Assembly (NCBI GenBank): GCA_040414495.1
Contig: JBEDUI010000282.1
Span: forward strand, 14,409 to 78,408
Reading direction: 5' to 3'
Origin: DATAVB01 sp040414495
GTDB lineage: Bacteria > Actinomycetota > Actinomycetes > Mycobacteriales > QHCD01
Length of the DNA: 64,000 nt
The notes beneath the pieces are model-generated. The model saw nothing but the letters and a program-made list of their open reading frames with translations, ran no database searches and was not told the DNA's origin. This document shows, piece after piece, positions 1-8,382 of this stretch. The translations under genes were made by a program, and so were the position numbers. Numbering within the stretch: the stretch's first letter is position 1; each line of letters begins with the position of its first letter.

Positions 1-129
1 GGTCGCCGCGCGTTCCAGCGCCACGGTTCCGTTCTCGGCCGCGATCGGCTCATAACCCCGGGCTCGTAGGGTCAGTCCGAGAACTCGACGGATATCTGGG
101 TCGTCATCGACGATGAGAACGCGAGTCAC
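1..129 (-). CDS. Response regulator (KdpE-like), 3' end outside window
   Basis: Only the first 43 codons are inside the window. The translation starts VTRVLIVDDDPDIRRVLGL, the usual N-terminus of a receiver domain with the acidic DDD pocket. The GTG start overlaps the TGA of the upstream DUF4118 gene (GTGA), so the two are translationally coupled. With the KdpD-type kinase further upstream it forms a two-component pair, so KdpE is the likely identity; the phosphorylated Asp and the output domain lie outside the window and cannot be checked. Confidence 0.8.
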   Translation of the reverse strand, partial: MTRVLIVDDDPDIRRVLGLTLRARGYEPIAAENGTVALERAAT

Positions 130-569
130 AGGTGCATTGTCCGATGTGGACGGGTGGCGAACCCGGGGACGCGGCGCGGCGCCACGGTCGTGATAACCGG
201 TACCGGTTTCGGTTTCCGACTCAGCCAGAGCACCGCCCGAACGGACAATCCCACGATCGCGGCGAAAACCAACGCTCCCAGCCGTTCCAGATCCACCGTG
301 CCATGCCAGGCCAGCCTGCCCATCTGGTCGACAACGAAACCGTCCGCGAACAATGCGGCACAGACCAGGGCGGCGATCGCGCCGGCGATTGACGTACTGG
401 CCGACCAGATGGCGACAAAGATGGCCAGCACCGACAACGCCGCCGTAGCTCCGATCCAGGGATCAAGTGCGCCCAGCAGCACGGCGAGAACCATCGAACC
501 GACGAAGGCTCCGAAATACGCCCCTGGTCCGAGCAGCCAACGATTTGATGCTCCGATCCGTCTGCTCAT
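126..569 (-). CDS. DUF4118-like membrane protein between kdpD and kdpE
   Basis: A 147-residue protein with about three to four hydrophobic helices in the first 115 residues and a basic Pro-rich tail. The arrangement of helices resembles the DUF4118 transmembrane module of KdpD, here as a free-standing protein. ATG at 569 has an SD-like GAGGTG about 8 bases upstream; an in-frame GTG lies one codon earlier. It is co-directional with the kinase and overlaps the response regulator start by four bases. A role as an extra membrane sensor or accessory of the two-component pair is inference. Confidence 0.65.
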   Translation of the reverse strand: MSRRIGASNRWLLGPGAYFGAFVGSMVLAVLLGALDPWIGATAALSVLAIFVAIWSASTSIAGAIAALVCAALFADGFVVDQMGRLAWHGTVDLERLGALVFAAIVGLSVRAVLWLSRKPKPVPVITTVAPRRVPGFATRPHRTMHL

Positions 570-707
570 CACGTCACCACCTCGCCGTACCAGCCCGCAA
601 GGTCAAGTCAATCGGGAGTTACGGGTAGGGGAAAGCGCGGTCACAACTTGTTTACGCTTCACCCCGGAATTTCTACGGTTTTGATACGCCGCCCTTCGGC
701 TGGGGGG

Positions 708-738
708 CTCTTGGATCCTGGCCGCCAGGATCCAAGAG
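708..738 (-). terminator. 14-bp perfect hairpin after kdpD
   Basis: CTCTTGGATCCTGG and CCAGGATCCAAGAG form a perfect 14-bp stem with a 3-base loop, 7 bases past the kdpD stop codon. There is no T-run, which is common for actinobacterial terminators. Because the DUF4118 and response-regulator genes follow in the same direction, it may act as an attenuator or processing site rather than a full stop. Confidence 0.6.
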
Positions 739-744
739 ACACCC

Positions 745-3330
745 CTAAGCGAGTTGTTCGTCGGCCGGGACCGGGATCGCGGTCGCCGAGAGTTGGGCCG
801 CCCGCAGGGTGAGGACCATGGTCAGACCGCCACCGGGTGTGTCATCGGGCACCAGGCTGCCGTCCATCGCCTCGGCCAGACCGCGCGAGAGCGCCAGACC
901 GAGGCCAAGACCGGTCGTATTGTCCCGGTCGCCGAGCCGTTGGAACGGCGCGAAAATCCGGTCCCGGGCGTCTTTCGGAATTCCCGGACCGCGGTCGATC
1001 ACCCGCAGTTCGACCCGGTCGGCCAGCGCGCTCGCGGTAATCAACGGCGGCTGGTCGCTGGCCGCGTAGCGCAACGCGTTCGCCACGATATTGGCGACAA
1101 TTCGTTCCAATAAGGCGGGATCGGCAATCACTTCCGGCAGTTCGGCCGGAATGCTGACGCCGACGTCGCGACCATCCGGACCGAGATCGTCCAGTGCTCT
1201 GGGAACGACTTCCTCGATCGCGACGCGCCGCCGGAACACCGGCAACGCGCCGGCCTGCAACCGGCTCATGTCCAGCAGGTTCTCCACCAGAGCTGAGAGC
1301 CGGTCCAGCGATTCGGCCGCGGCCGCGAGCAATTCCTGCTGGTCCTCCTCGCTCCAGGCCACATCGCGATCGCGCAGACTGTCCACTGCGGCCTTGACCG
1401 ATGCGAGCGGCGTTCGCAGGTCGTGGCTCACGGCGGCCAATAGCGCGGTCCGGGTGCGATCCAGTTCGGCCAACGGCTGTGCGGCCGCCGCGGCCTGGGC
1501 CAACCGGCGCTGTTCGAGCACGGCGGCCGCCTGGGTCGCGAATGCCACCAGAACCCGCTGGTCGGAGGCCGGCAGCGTCCGACCCCGCAACGCCAGCCGG
1601 TAGTTTTCCCCCGCCAGCAAGGTGGTTTCGGCCTCGTCCGGGACCAGGCACGGCGGCCCACCGGAGCAGGCCAGTACGTTCCACGGGTCGGCGTCACTGG
1701 TTTCAACCCGGCTGCGGTCATCGGAGTCGGTCGGCCGGGCCAGCAGGCTCACCGAGTCCATGCCGAACGTCTCACGTAACCGATCGACCAGGGCCTGCAA
1801 GGCGTTTTCGCCGCGCAATACGCTGCCAGCCAAGACCGACAATGTCGCCGCCTCGCTGCTGGCCCGCGCCGCCTGCCGGCTGCGGCGCGCCACCAGGTCA
1901 ACCACGGAACTCACGCCGACCGCGACCAGCAGAAATGCCACGAGCGCGATGATGTTGTTCCGTTCGCCGATATTGAACGTATACAGCGGCGGCGTGAAGT
2001 AGTAGTTCAACAGCAGTGATGCCGCGATCGCGGCCAACAGCGCCGGATAAATCCCGCCGACCAACGCCACCGCGAGCACGACGATGAGATACAGCAGGAT
2101 CTGGCTGGAGAGCGTGAGATCGCTGCGTACCTCGCCCAATATCGCCGTCAAAGCAGGCAATGCGAGCAGACCGACCAGCCCGCCGGCGAGCTGACGACCA
2201 ACGGAAAGCCCACCGCTGAAGGCCGGCAACCGATGCCCGCTGCCCGCTTCCTCGTGCGTCACCATATGAACGTCGATATCGCCTGAGTTACGGGTGACGG
2301 TGGCACCGATGCCCGGACCGGTGACGAAATGGGCCCAGCGGCCGCGCCGGCTGGTGCCCAGTACCAACTGGGTGGCGTTCTCGGCGCGGGCGAAATCCAG
2401 CAGTGCCTGCGGAACGTTATCGCCGACGACCTGGTGGAACGTACCGCCCAGCGATTCGGCCAGCTTGCGTTCTCCGGCCAGAGCCGCGGGCGAGGCTCCG
2501 GTCAGGCCGTCGGTGCGGGATACGTGCAGCGCGAGCAGTTCGCCACCGGTAGAGCGGGCCGCGATCCGGGCCGCCCGCCGGATCAGCGTCGAACTTTCCG
2601 GCCCACCCGTGATCGCGACCACCACACGCTCGCGGGTTTCCCAGGTGCCGGCGATGTCGTGCTGTTCCCGGTATTTCTGCAAACCCTCATCGACCCGGTC
2701 GGCCAACCACAGCAACGCCAACTCCCGCAGCGCGGCCAGATTGCCAATCCGAAAGTAGTTCGACAGGGCAGCGTCCACCTTGTCCGGTGCGTAAATATTG
2801 CCGTGCGCCATCCGCCGGCGCAGCGCCTCGGGCGAGGAATCGACCAGCTCGATCTGGTCGGCCGCCCGTACCACCGCATCGGGGAGGGTTTCGCGCTGCA
2901 CGATGCCGGTGATGTGTTCCACCACGTCGTTGAGCGATTCGAGGTGCTGGATATTGACGGTCGTGATGACGTCGATGCCCGCGGCCAGCAGCTCCTCGAC
3001 GTCCTGCCAGCGCTTCTCGTGCCGACCGCCGGGCACGTCGCGGTGGGCCAACTCGTCCACCAGGACCACGTCCGGTTTACGGGCCAGCACCGCGTCGAGG
3101 TCCATTTCCTCAAACAACGCACCCCGGTACTCCCGGCTCAACCGGGGCACAACCTCCAAGCCGTTCAACTGCTCCTTGGTGCGCCGCCGCCCGTGGCATT
3201 CCACATAACCCACCACGACGTCCGTACCGCGGCCGAGTCGGCGATGCGCCTCACCCAACATCGCGTACGTCTTGCCCACACCCGGTGCGGCACCGAGGTA
3301 GACCCGCAACACACCACGCGCGCTCGCCAT
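745..3330 (-). CDS. kdpD: KdpD-family sensor histidine kinase
   Basis: An 861-residue, full-architecture KdpD. The N-terminal KdpD domain (about 1-215) carries the Walker A motif GAAPGVGKT and the family segment DELAHRDVPGG. A Usp-like domain follows (about 235-360), then four transmembrane helices of DUF4118 (about 385-490), a GAF-like region, the HisKA H-box AAVSHDLRTPLAS and a C-terminal HATPase with the N-box NIVANALRYA. The family senses potassium limitation or turgor and phosphorylates KdpE. Here it is not next to kdpFABC, which lies about 43 kb away with its own split kinase, but it is divergent from a KimA-like permease, a likely target. Confidence 0.92.
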   Translation of the reverse strand: MASARGVLRVYLGAAPGVGKTYAMLGEAHRRLGRGTDVVVGYVECHGRRRTKEQLNGLEVVPRLSREYRGALFEEMDLDAVLARKPDVVLVDELAHRDVPGGRHEKRWQDVEELLAAGIDVITTVNIQHLESLNDVVEHITGIVQRETLPDAVVRAADQIELVDSSPEALRRRMAHGNIYAPDKVDAALSNYFRIGNLAALRELALLWLADRVDEGLQKYREQHDIAGTWETRERVVVAITGGPESSTLIRRAARIAARSTGGELLALHVSRTDGLTGASPAALAGERKLAESLGGTFHQVVGDNVPQALLDFARAENATQLVLGTSRRGRWAHFVTGPGIGATVTRNSGDIDVHMVTHEEAGSGHRLPAFSGGLSVGRQLAGGLVGLLALPALTAILGEVRSDLTLSSQILLYLIVVLAVALVGGIYPALLAAIAASLLLNYYFTPPLYTFNIGERNNIIALVAFLLVAVGVSSVVDLVARRSRQAARASSEAATLSVLAGSVLRGENALQALVDRLRETFGMDSVSLLARPTDSDDRSRVETSDADPWNVLACSGGPPCLVPDEAETTLLAGENYRLALRGRTLPASDQRVLVAFATQAAAVLEQRRLAQAAAAAQPLAELDRTRTALLAAVSHDLRTPLASVKAAVDSLRDRDVAWSEEDQQELLAAAAESLDRLSALVENLLDMSRLQAGALPVFRRRVAIEEVVPRALDDLGPDGRDVGVSIPAELPEVIADPALLERIVANIVANALRYAASDQPPLITASALADRVELRVIDRGPGIPKDARDRIFAPFQRLGDRDNTTGLGLGLALSRGLAEAMDGSLVPDDTPGGGLTMVLTLRAAQLSATAIPVPADEQLA

Positions 3331-3441
3331 CGCCTGCCACCGCTTCCGATCCGGCTCCCTTATGTCTCAGTAACGCAGCGGCGGCCGGAACTCCAGCGAT
3401 GTATACGGGGTTGATATGCCTTTCCCAGCAGTCGATCCGGC

Positions 3442-3488
3442 GGCGTATAAAAGGCGTATAAATCCGGGGCGTTGGCGTTAACGCAACG
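3442..3488. promoter_or_regulatory. Direct repeats and palindrome between kdpD and permease
   Basis: The 197-base gap between the divergent kdpD and permease genes holds two direct copies of GGCGTATAAA at 3442 and 3453, spaced 11 bp or about one helical turn. About 12 bp further on is the palindrome GCGTTAACGC at 3475-3484, flanked by CGTT and AACG. Phased direct repeats are a common layout for OmpR/KdpE-type regulators, so this is a plausible binding region for the linked regulator; that assignment is inference. Confidence 0.45.
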
Positions 3489-3560
3489 TATACGAGACCG
3501 GACATTGGCCGCAGACGCATTTGACTGGTGCGGCAGGCATCCGTACCGATCGGGGATGGC

Positions 3561-5594
3561 GTGTTCGACGTAGTAAAGCGGCTGCTCATCGGCCGGGCCC
3601 GACGCAATGAGCAGCTGGGCGAAACGCTGCTGCCCAAGTGGCTCGCCCTGCCGGTGTTCGCCTCCGACCCGATTTCCTCTGTCGCCTACGCCACTGAGGA
3701 AATCGTGCTCGTGCTGGCGTTGGGCGGCGCCGCGTACCTGGCTCTGTCCAAATGGGTCGCGGCGGCGATCGCGGTACTGCTGGCGATCGTGGTCGCCTCG
3801 TACCGACAGACGTGTTACGCCTATCCCGGCGGTGGTGGCGCCTATATCGTCAGCAAGGTGAATTTGGGGGAATCGGCGGCATTGACCGCTGCTTCGGCCC
3901 TGCTGGTCGATTACGTCATGACGGTCGCGGTCTCGATCGTCTCCGGCGTGGTGGCGATCACGTCGGCGGCGCCGGCCTTATCGCCTTACGCCGTGGAGAT
4001 GTCGGTCGGTTTCGTCGCGATACTCGCTCTGGCCAATCTGCGTGGGGTCAAGGAAGCCGGTCGGGTTTTCGCCATTCCGACTTATACGTTCATTGCCTTG
4101 ACGTTGTTGATGTTCCTGGTTGCCGCGATCAAGGCCGGAACGACCGGCCTACCCGATGCTTCTACGGCAGGTCAGCAACTGCACCAGACGGCCAAGGTTG
4201 GTGGGCTTTTCACGTTGTTGTTGGTGCTAAGGGCGTTTGCCTCGGGTTGTACGGCGTTGACCGGCGTAGAGGCAATCAGCAACGGCGTGCCGGCGTTCCG
4301 TAAGCCCAAGCCGCGCAACGCCGCGACGACCTTGACGATGATGGGCACGATCGCGATCGTGCTGTTCTCCGGCATTACCGTGCTGGCTTTGGAGTTGAAG
4401 GCGCGGGCGCAGTCCAGCGGCAACCCGTCGGTGATCTCGCAGATCGCGGCCGCGGTCTACGGTCAGCACAACGTCCTGTTCTATTTGTTCCAGGCCGCGA
4501 CCGCCGCGATCCTGGTGCTGGCCGCGAATACCGCGTTCAACGGATTCCCCATGCTGGCCTCGATTCTGGCCCGCGACAGCCATCTGCCCCGGCAGCTGTA
4601 CACCCGGGGCGACCGGTTGGTCTTCTCCAACGGGATCCTGCTGCTGGCCGGATTCGCCGCCGCACTGATCATCGGGTTCAACGCCAACCTCGATCGGCTG
4701 ATCCAGCTCTACATCATCGGCGTGTTCACCTCGTTCACCCTCAGCCAGGCCGGCATGGTGCGGCACTGGAACAGCGAGCTGCGCTCCGGTGTGGACAGTG
4801 AGCAGCGGCGCAAGATACGCCGGTCGCAGGCGATCAACCTGACCGGGGCCATCGCGACCGCGGTCGTGCTGATCATCGTGTTCGCAACCAAGATCGAGCA
4901 CGGTGCCTGGCTCGCGGTCGCCGCTATGATTGTGCTTTTCCTGATAATGAAGGGAATCCGCCGGTACTACCTCCGGGTCGAGGCGGAGATCATGCCGCAG
5001 GAAGAAGGTCCGGTGACGCTGCCCTCGCGGGTGCACGCGATCGTCCTGGTATCCCGGCTGCACAAGCCGGCACTGCGCGCGCTGGCGTTCGCCCGGGCCA
5101 CCCGGCCGGACACGCTGGTCGCGCTCACGGTCAACATGGACGAGACCGCGACCCGTGAGCTGGAACGACAATGGGCGAAACGGGATATCCCGATACCGTT
5201 ACGTATTATCGAGTCCCCGTACCGCGAGGTCACCCGGCCCATTCTGGATTATGTGAAGGGAATTCGCCGGGAAAGCCCGCGCGATGTGCTAACCGTGTTC
5301 GTGCCCGAATACGTGGTCACCCGGTGGTGGCAGTATTTGCTGCACAACCAGAGCGCATTGCGGCTGAAGGCGCGGTTGCTGTTCACCCCTGGCGTGATGG
5401 TCGTCAACGTGCCGTACCAGTTGGGTGTTGCCAGCCAGGGCTGGTTGTCAGGGCCGGCTGGTCAGTCTGGCCCCTCGGGACCGGACGGACAGTCGGGACC
5501 GTCCGGAGCTTCCGGACGCGACGGCTCGACGTCCGCACCGTCCGAGGCGCCGCCGGCGGATATTCCGCCACTTCGTCCGGCCAGCCGGCCCTAG
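3561..5594 (+). CDS. APC-superfamily permease, KimA/YdaO-like
   Basis: About 677 residues with some 12 hydrophobic segments in the first 480 and a cytosolic domain at about 490-620. The N-terminal stretch LPKWLALPVFASDPISS matches the actinobacterial APC group (Rv2690c type) related to the KimA potassium importer, rather than classical amino-acid permeases. GTG at 3561 gives the family-like N-terminus; an in-frame GTG at 3528 lacks a ribosome site. The position opposite kdpD supports potassium uptake, but an amino-acid or polyamine substrate remains possible. The C-terminus (about 630-677) is a Gly-Pro-Ser rich, collagen-like low-complexity tail. Confidence 0.75.
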   Translation: MFDVVKRLLIGRARRNEQLGETLLPKWLALPVFASDPISSVAYATEEIVLVLALGGAAYLALSKWVAAAIAVLLAIVVASYRQTCYAYPGGGGAYIVSKVNLGESAALTAASALLVDYVMTVAVSIVSGVVAITSAAPALSPYAVEMSVGFVAILALANLRGVKEAGRVFAIPTYTFIALTLLMFLVAAIKAGTTGLPDASTAGQQLHQTAKVGGLFTLLLVLRAFASGCTALTGVEAISNGVPAFRKPKPRNAATTLTMMGTIAIVLFSGITVLALELKARAQSSGNPSVISQIAAAVYGQHNVLFYLFQAATAAILVLAANTAFNGFPMLASILARDSHLPRQLYTRGDRLVFSNGILLLAGFAAALIIGFNANLDRLIQLYIIGVFTSFTLSQAGMVRHWNSELRSGVDSEQRRKIRRSQAINLTGAIATAVVLIIVFATKIEHGAWLAVAAMIVLFLIMKGIRRYYLRVEAEIMPQEEGPVTLPSRVHAIVLVSRLHKPALRALAFARATRPDTLVALTVNMDETATRELERQWAKRDIPIPLRIIESPYREVTRPILDYVKGIRRESPRDVLTVFVPEYVVTRWWQYLLHNQSALRLKARLLFTPGVMVVNVPYQLGVASQGWLSGPAGQSGPSGPDGQSGPSGASGRDGSTSAPSEAPPADIPPLRPASRP

Positions 5595-5630
5595 CGTCGG
5601 CCGGCTACGCGAGGACTTAAGAGACATGCT

Positions 5631-7082
5631 CTAGCTGGTGAGCGGTTCCAGCAGTTCGGCCAGCCGTTGGTTGCCGAAATACTGGGCCCAACCCAACGGC
5701 GTGGCATCGAATCGGGCGTCGTGGATATTCGGGTCGGCGCCCAATTCCAACAATGTGCGCACCATCGGCAGATTGTCCCGGTGCACCGCCTCGTGCAAAG
5801 CCGTCTGCCAGGGCTGTTCGACCGGCACATCGCCGCGGGCCAACGCGTTGACGTCAAAACCGTACTCGACCAGTAACCGGATCGCCTCGGTCCGTCCACA
5901 CGCGGCGGCCCACACGGTCAGGCCGGGCCGTTCCTGGCGCGCGGCCGCCACGACATCCCGACCAAGTCTGTCCACAGTGGCCCGATCGGCCTGCAATGCC
6001 GCCGCCACAAAGGCATCGACCGGTCCCAGGTCCGGTGCGGCCGCCCCCTGAGCGATCAGATATTCAGCCACGTTCGGGTACCCCGAGACCTGCGCCGTCT
6101 CGACCGGCGTCTGGCCGTCGGCGAAGGGCATGCTGATATCGACCCCGTTCGCCACCAACAGCGCGACCCGCTCGCCCATCCCGTGCCGCAACGCCCACCG
6201 CAGCTGGCCACGTACCATTTCCACCGGAGATTCCAGCGCGTCTCCCATCCGCGCCTTCCACGGTCCCCCGTCGCCGCGGCCCAGGCCGTATTCGAAAAGC
6301 AATTCCAAGTGGTCGTTGTCGGGCCCGAACATGCGGTTATACAACGCCTGGCCATCATTGGGGTCGGCGCCGCGGTCGAGCAACAACCGCGCCAACGCCA
6401 GCGAATCCGGGTGCCTGGGCTGGCTTTCCGGCCCCTGCTCGCCCTCGCCAAATACGCCGGTCAGCAGCGTGAACGGGGTCGGCAAGCCGCGCCACAAATA
6501 GCCTTCGTCGGGGTCGGCACCAGCATCGAGTAAAACCCGCGCGGTCGCGAGTACGGCCTCGGTGTCGCGGTCGAGGCGCGAATACGTCAGATAGAAAAGC
6601 GGCTGCCAATGATTCGGTCCGCCCCGTCGCCTAGCCGCACCAGGATCTTTATCAAGCTCCCGTTGTACGGCGGGCAGATTCGCGGCTGCGGCCGCCGCCC
6701 AAATATGTCCGTAGACGAGATTTTCGGTCAGCATCCGCCGGGCGTCGGCCCAGCGCTTGGGTGAATCGTCGACGTAATTGAGACAGGCCAATTGGCAGAA
6801 TTCATCGGCCGGATTCGTCGCCCGGGTTGGGGTATCCCAGCGGTATTCGGCGATAACCTCCAAGTGGTGCTTGAGCCGGGGCCAACTGGGAAATCCGTAT
6901 TCCCGGGCAATGACCAACTGGGCCGCGCTCAACGGGAATTCGGATAACCGGTCGACCACGTAGCCGCCACGATCAACTCGCTCGATCCCTTCCGGATCGC
7001 CGGCTCGTACGGCCCGTTGCAGGACCCGGGCCGCCTTACGCAGGTGCTCCAGGCTGGCGTTGTCAGGCAGTGCGGTAGGCAC
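5631..7082 (-). CDS. Ankyrin-repeat protein
   Basis: A 483-residue soluble protein with no signal peptide. Several ankyrin units are readable, for example LLDAGADPDEG, LLDRGADPNDG and LLELGADPNIH, each followed by typical ALHEAV or TPLGWA turns. The start is the GTG at 7082, preceded by GAGGAGG at a 5-base spacing. Ankyrin arrays mediate protein-protein contacts; no catalytic domain is seen, and the neighbours give no partner. The final repeats overlap nothing on the other strand of interest. Confidence 0.85.
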   Translation of the reverse strand: MPTALPDNASLEHLRKAARVLQRAVRAGDPEGIERVDRGGYVVDRLSEFPLSAAQLVIAREYGFPSWPRLKHHLEVIAEYRWDTPTRATNPADEFCQLACLNYVDDSPKRWADARRMLTENLVYGHIWAAAAAANLPAVQRELDKDPGAARRRGGPNHWQPLFYLTYSRLDRDTEAVLATARVLLDAGADPDEGYLWRGLPTPFTLLTGVFGEGEQGPESQPRHPDSLALARLLLDRGADPNDGQALYNRMFGPDNDHLELLFEYGLGRGDGGPWKARMGDALESPVEMVRGQLRWALRHGMGERVALLVANGVDISMPFADGQTPVETAQVSGYPNVAEYLIAQGAAAPDLGPVDAFVAAALQADRATVDRLGRDVVAAARQERPGLTVWAAACGRTEAIRLLVEYGFDVNALARGDVPVEQPWQTALHEAVHRDNLPMVRTLLELGADPNIHDARFDATPLGWAQYFGNQRLAELLEPLTS

Positions 7083-7319
7083 GATGGCCTCCTCTCGTAA
7101 CGCCTGATGTCCGCATCCTCAGGCCGAAAGGAGTCCACAAACGCTCTGGCCAAGCGATCAGGTGGGCTGTGCCCTTTCCGCGGACCGGAGGCTCCCTGCG
7201 TGCCGGCCAGATCGTAACCACATCCGATCCGCCCGCTCAACCACCTGACCCGTGATCATGCCCGAAGCGCCGGGCGAGCGGACCCATTTCTGCATGAACT
7301 TGACGGGCGAATCGCCGGA

Positions 7320-7724
7320 TCAGTGGATGACCATTCCGGCCGAACGCAGCGACTCCTCGACCCGGAGCCGTTCGATTTCGCGATCCATGCCCTCTTCGGG
7401 CAGCTCATCCAGGTGCTGCTCGACCGCCATCGCGGCGCAGGCCTGGATCAGCAGCGAGTCGTAGGCGCGCCACGTACCGACCCGGCGGATCATCGGTGTT
7501 CCCGGTTCGAACTCATCGAGCATTCGGTGCAGGCGGCGCAAATCGGCCGCGACGGCTTGGATCGGTCGACCCGCTGGGCACAGTGCCCGTGGCTTGAGCC
7601 GTCGGGCCACCCGGGCCACTGTTTTGGGCGCATGAAGCAACAGCCAACCTGCCGCGCTAGGAGCAATCACGACGACCGCATACGTAAGCACGTTGGCGAG
7701 CGGGAACCCGGCCTCGCCGGCCAT
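7320..7724 (-). CDS. Conserved actinobacterial membrane-anchored protein
   Basis: A 134-residue protein with one N-terminal transmembrane segment (about residues 8-28) and a helical cytosolic domain containing GRPIQAVAADLRRL and ending in charged helices with ELPEEGMDREIERLRVE. This pattern recurs in uncharacterised actinobacterial proteins. The ATG at 7724 was chosen because the longer upstream reading frame is a shadow of the neighbouring BNR gene; the start has no clear ribosome site. Function unknown. Confidence 0.6.
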   Translation of the reverse strand: MAGEAGFPLANVLTYAVVVIAPSAAGWLLLHAPKTVARVARRLKPRALCPAGRPIQAVAADLRRLHRMLDEFEPGTPMIRRVGTWRAYDSLLIQACAAMAVEQHLDELPEEGMDREIERLRVEESLRSAGMVIH

Positions 7725-8092
7725 GGTGAATTCTAACGTGCGGCTGACGGTCTGCGGCCCCGCAATGACGCCGATTTCGCTCGTCGCCGGGTCTCGCCAC
7801 GACAGGCGAACGGCTACCGAACGAGTCCGACATGTCTCCCACGCTAGCCGGCGACAAGCCGGGTTGCCGCGAGATGCCGGCCACGGAGCGCACCCATAAC
7901 ACGGCGGCGGAATTCCGCGGCCCACGCTCCCTGTCACACGCGCGAGATCGGTCTGCCACGTGAGCTGTGGCTCTGCTCCAACGTATGGAGCAGAGCCACA
8001 GGCGAGCTGGACTGGAAGCCGGCCCCTGGTTCGCGGAGTCAAAGCCGAAACCACCGGCAGCCCCGCTGCAGCACCGCGACGAGAGTGGACCC
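7725..8092. other. 368-base gap without a gene
   Basis: No convincing coding sequence is seen on either strand. The only clear structure is the strong hairpin at 7965-8001 that ends the ThiS transcript. The part from about 7725 to 7850 should hold the promoter of the 134-residue membrane protein, but no promoter hexamers stand out. Confidence 0.6.
7965..8001 (-). terminator. 16-bp hairpin after the ThiS/MoaD gene
   Basis: TGTGGCTCTGCTCCA and its exact complement form a 15-bp stem, extended to 16 by a C-G pair, around the loop ACGTA. It lies about 90 bases past the ThiS-like gene stop and has no T-run. Most likely an intrinsic terminator for the minus-strand BNR-ThiS unit. Confidence 0.7.
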
Positions 8093-8377
8093 TCAGCCGC
8101 CCGCGACCGAGGCGATGATGTAGACCTCGCCGCCGTCCCGCAACGGAGCGGCCAGGCCACCGCAGCCACGCGACTCCATGCCATCCAGGAATACGTTGAC
8201 GTACCGGCGCAACTCGCCCTGCTCGGTCCGTATCCGACGCTCCAGCCGCGGGTACCCAGCGGCTAGCTGCTCGAACAGGTCGCCGAGCGTGGCACCATCC
8301 GCTAACTGCGCATCGAGCGTCCGCGCGCCGCCACAGTCGCTGCGCAGCACCCCGGGCAACCGGACCGTCACCCGCAT
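8093..8377 (-). CDS. MoaD/ThiS family ubiquitin-like sulfur carrier
   Basis: 94 residues with a beta-grasp pattern and the diagnostic C-terminal Gly-Gly (SVAGG), the residue pair that is adenylated and thiocarboxylated in MoaD/ThiS carriers. The ATG lies 5 bases after the stop of the BNR-repeat gene, so the two form an operon. No molybdopterin or thiamine gene is nearby, so the acceptor pathway is unknown. Pairing with a BNR/WD40-like protein is a recurring arrangement in actinobacteria (recollection). Confidence 0.8.
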   Translation of the reverse strand: MRVTVRLPGVLRSDCGGARTLDAQLADGATLGDLFEQLAAGYPRLERRIRTEQGELRRYVNVFLDGMESRGCGGLAAPLRDGGEVYIIASVAGG

Positions 8378-8382
8378 CGCGA

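Noticed and set aside
3331..3560. c-di-AMP (ydaO) riboswitch before the KimA-like gene
   Set aside because: The conserved riboswitch core was not found in the short leader.
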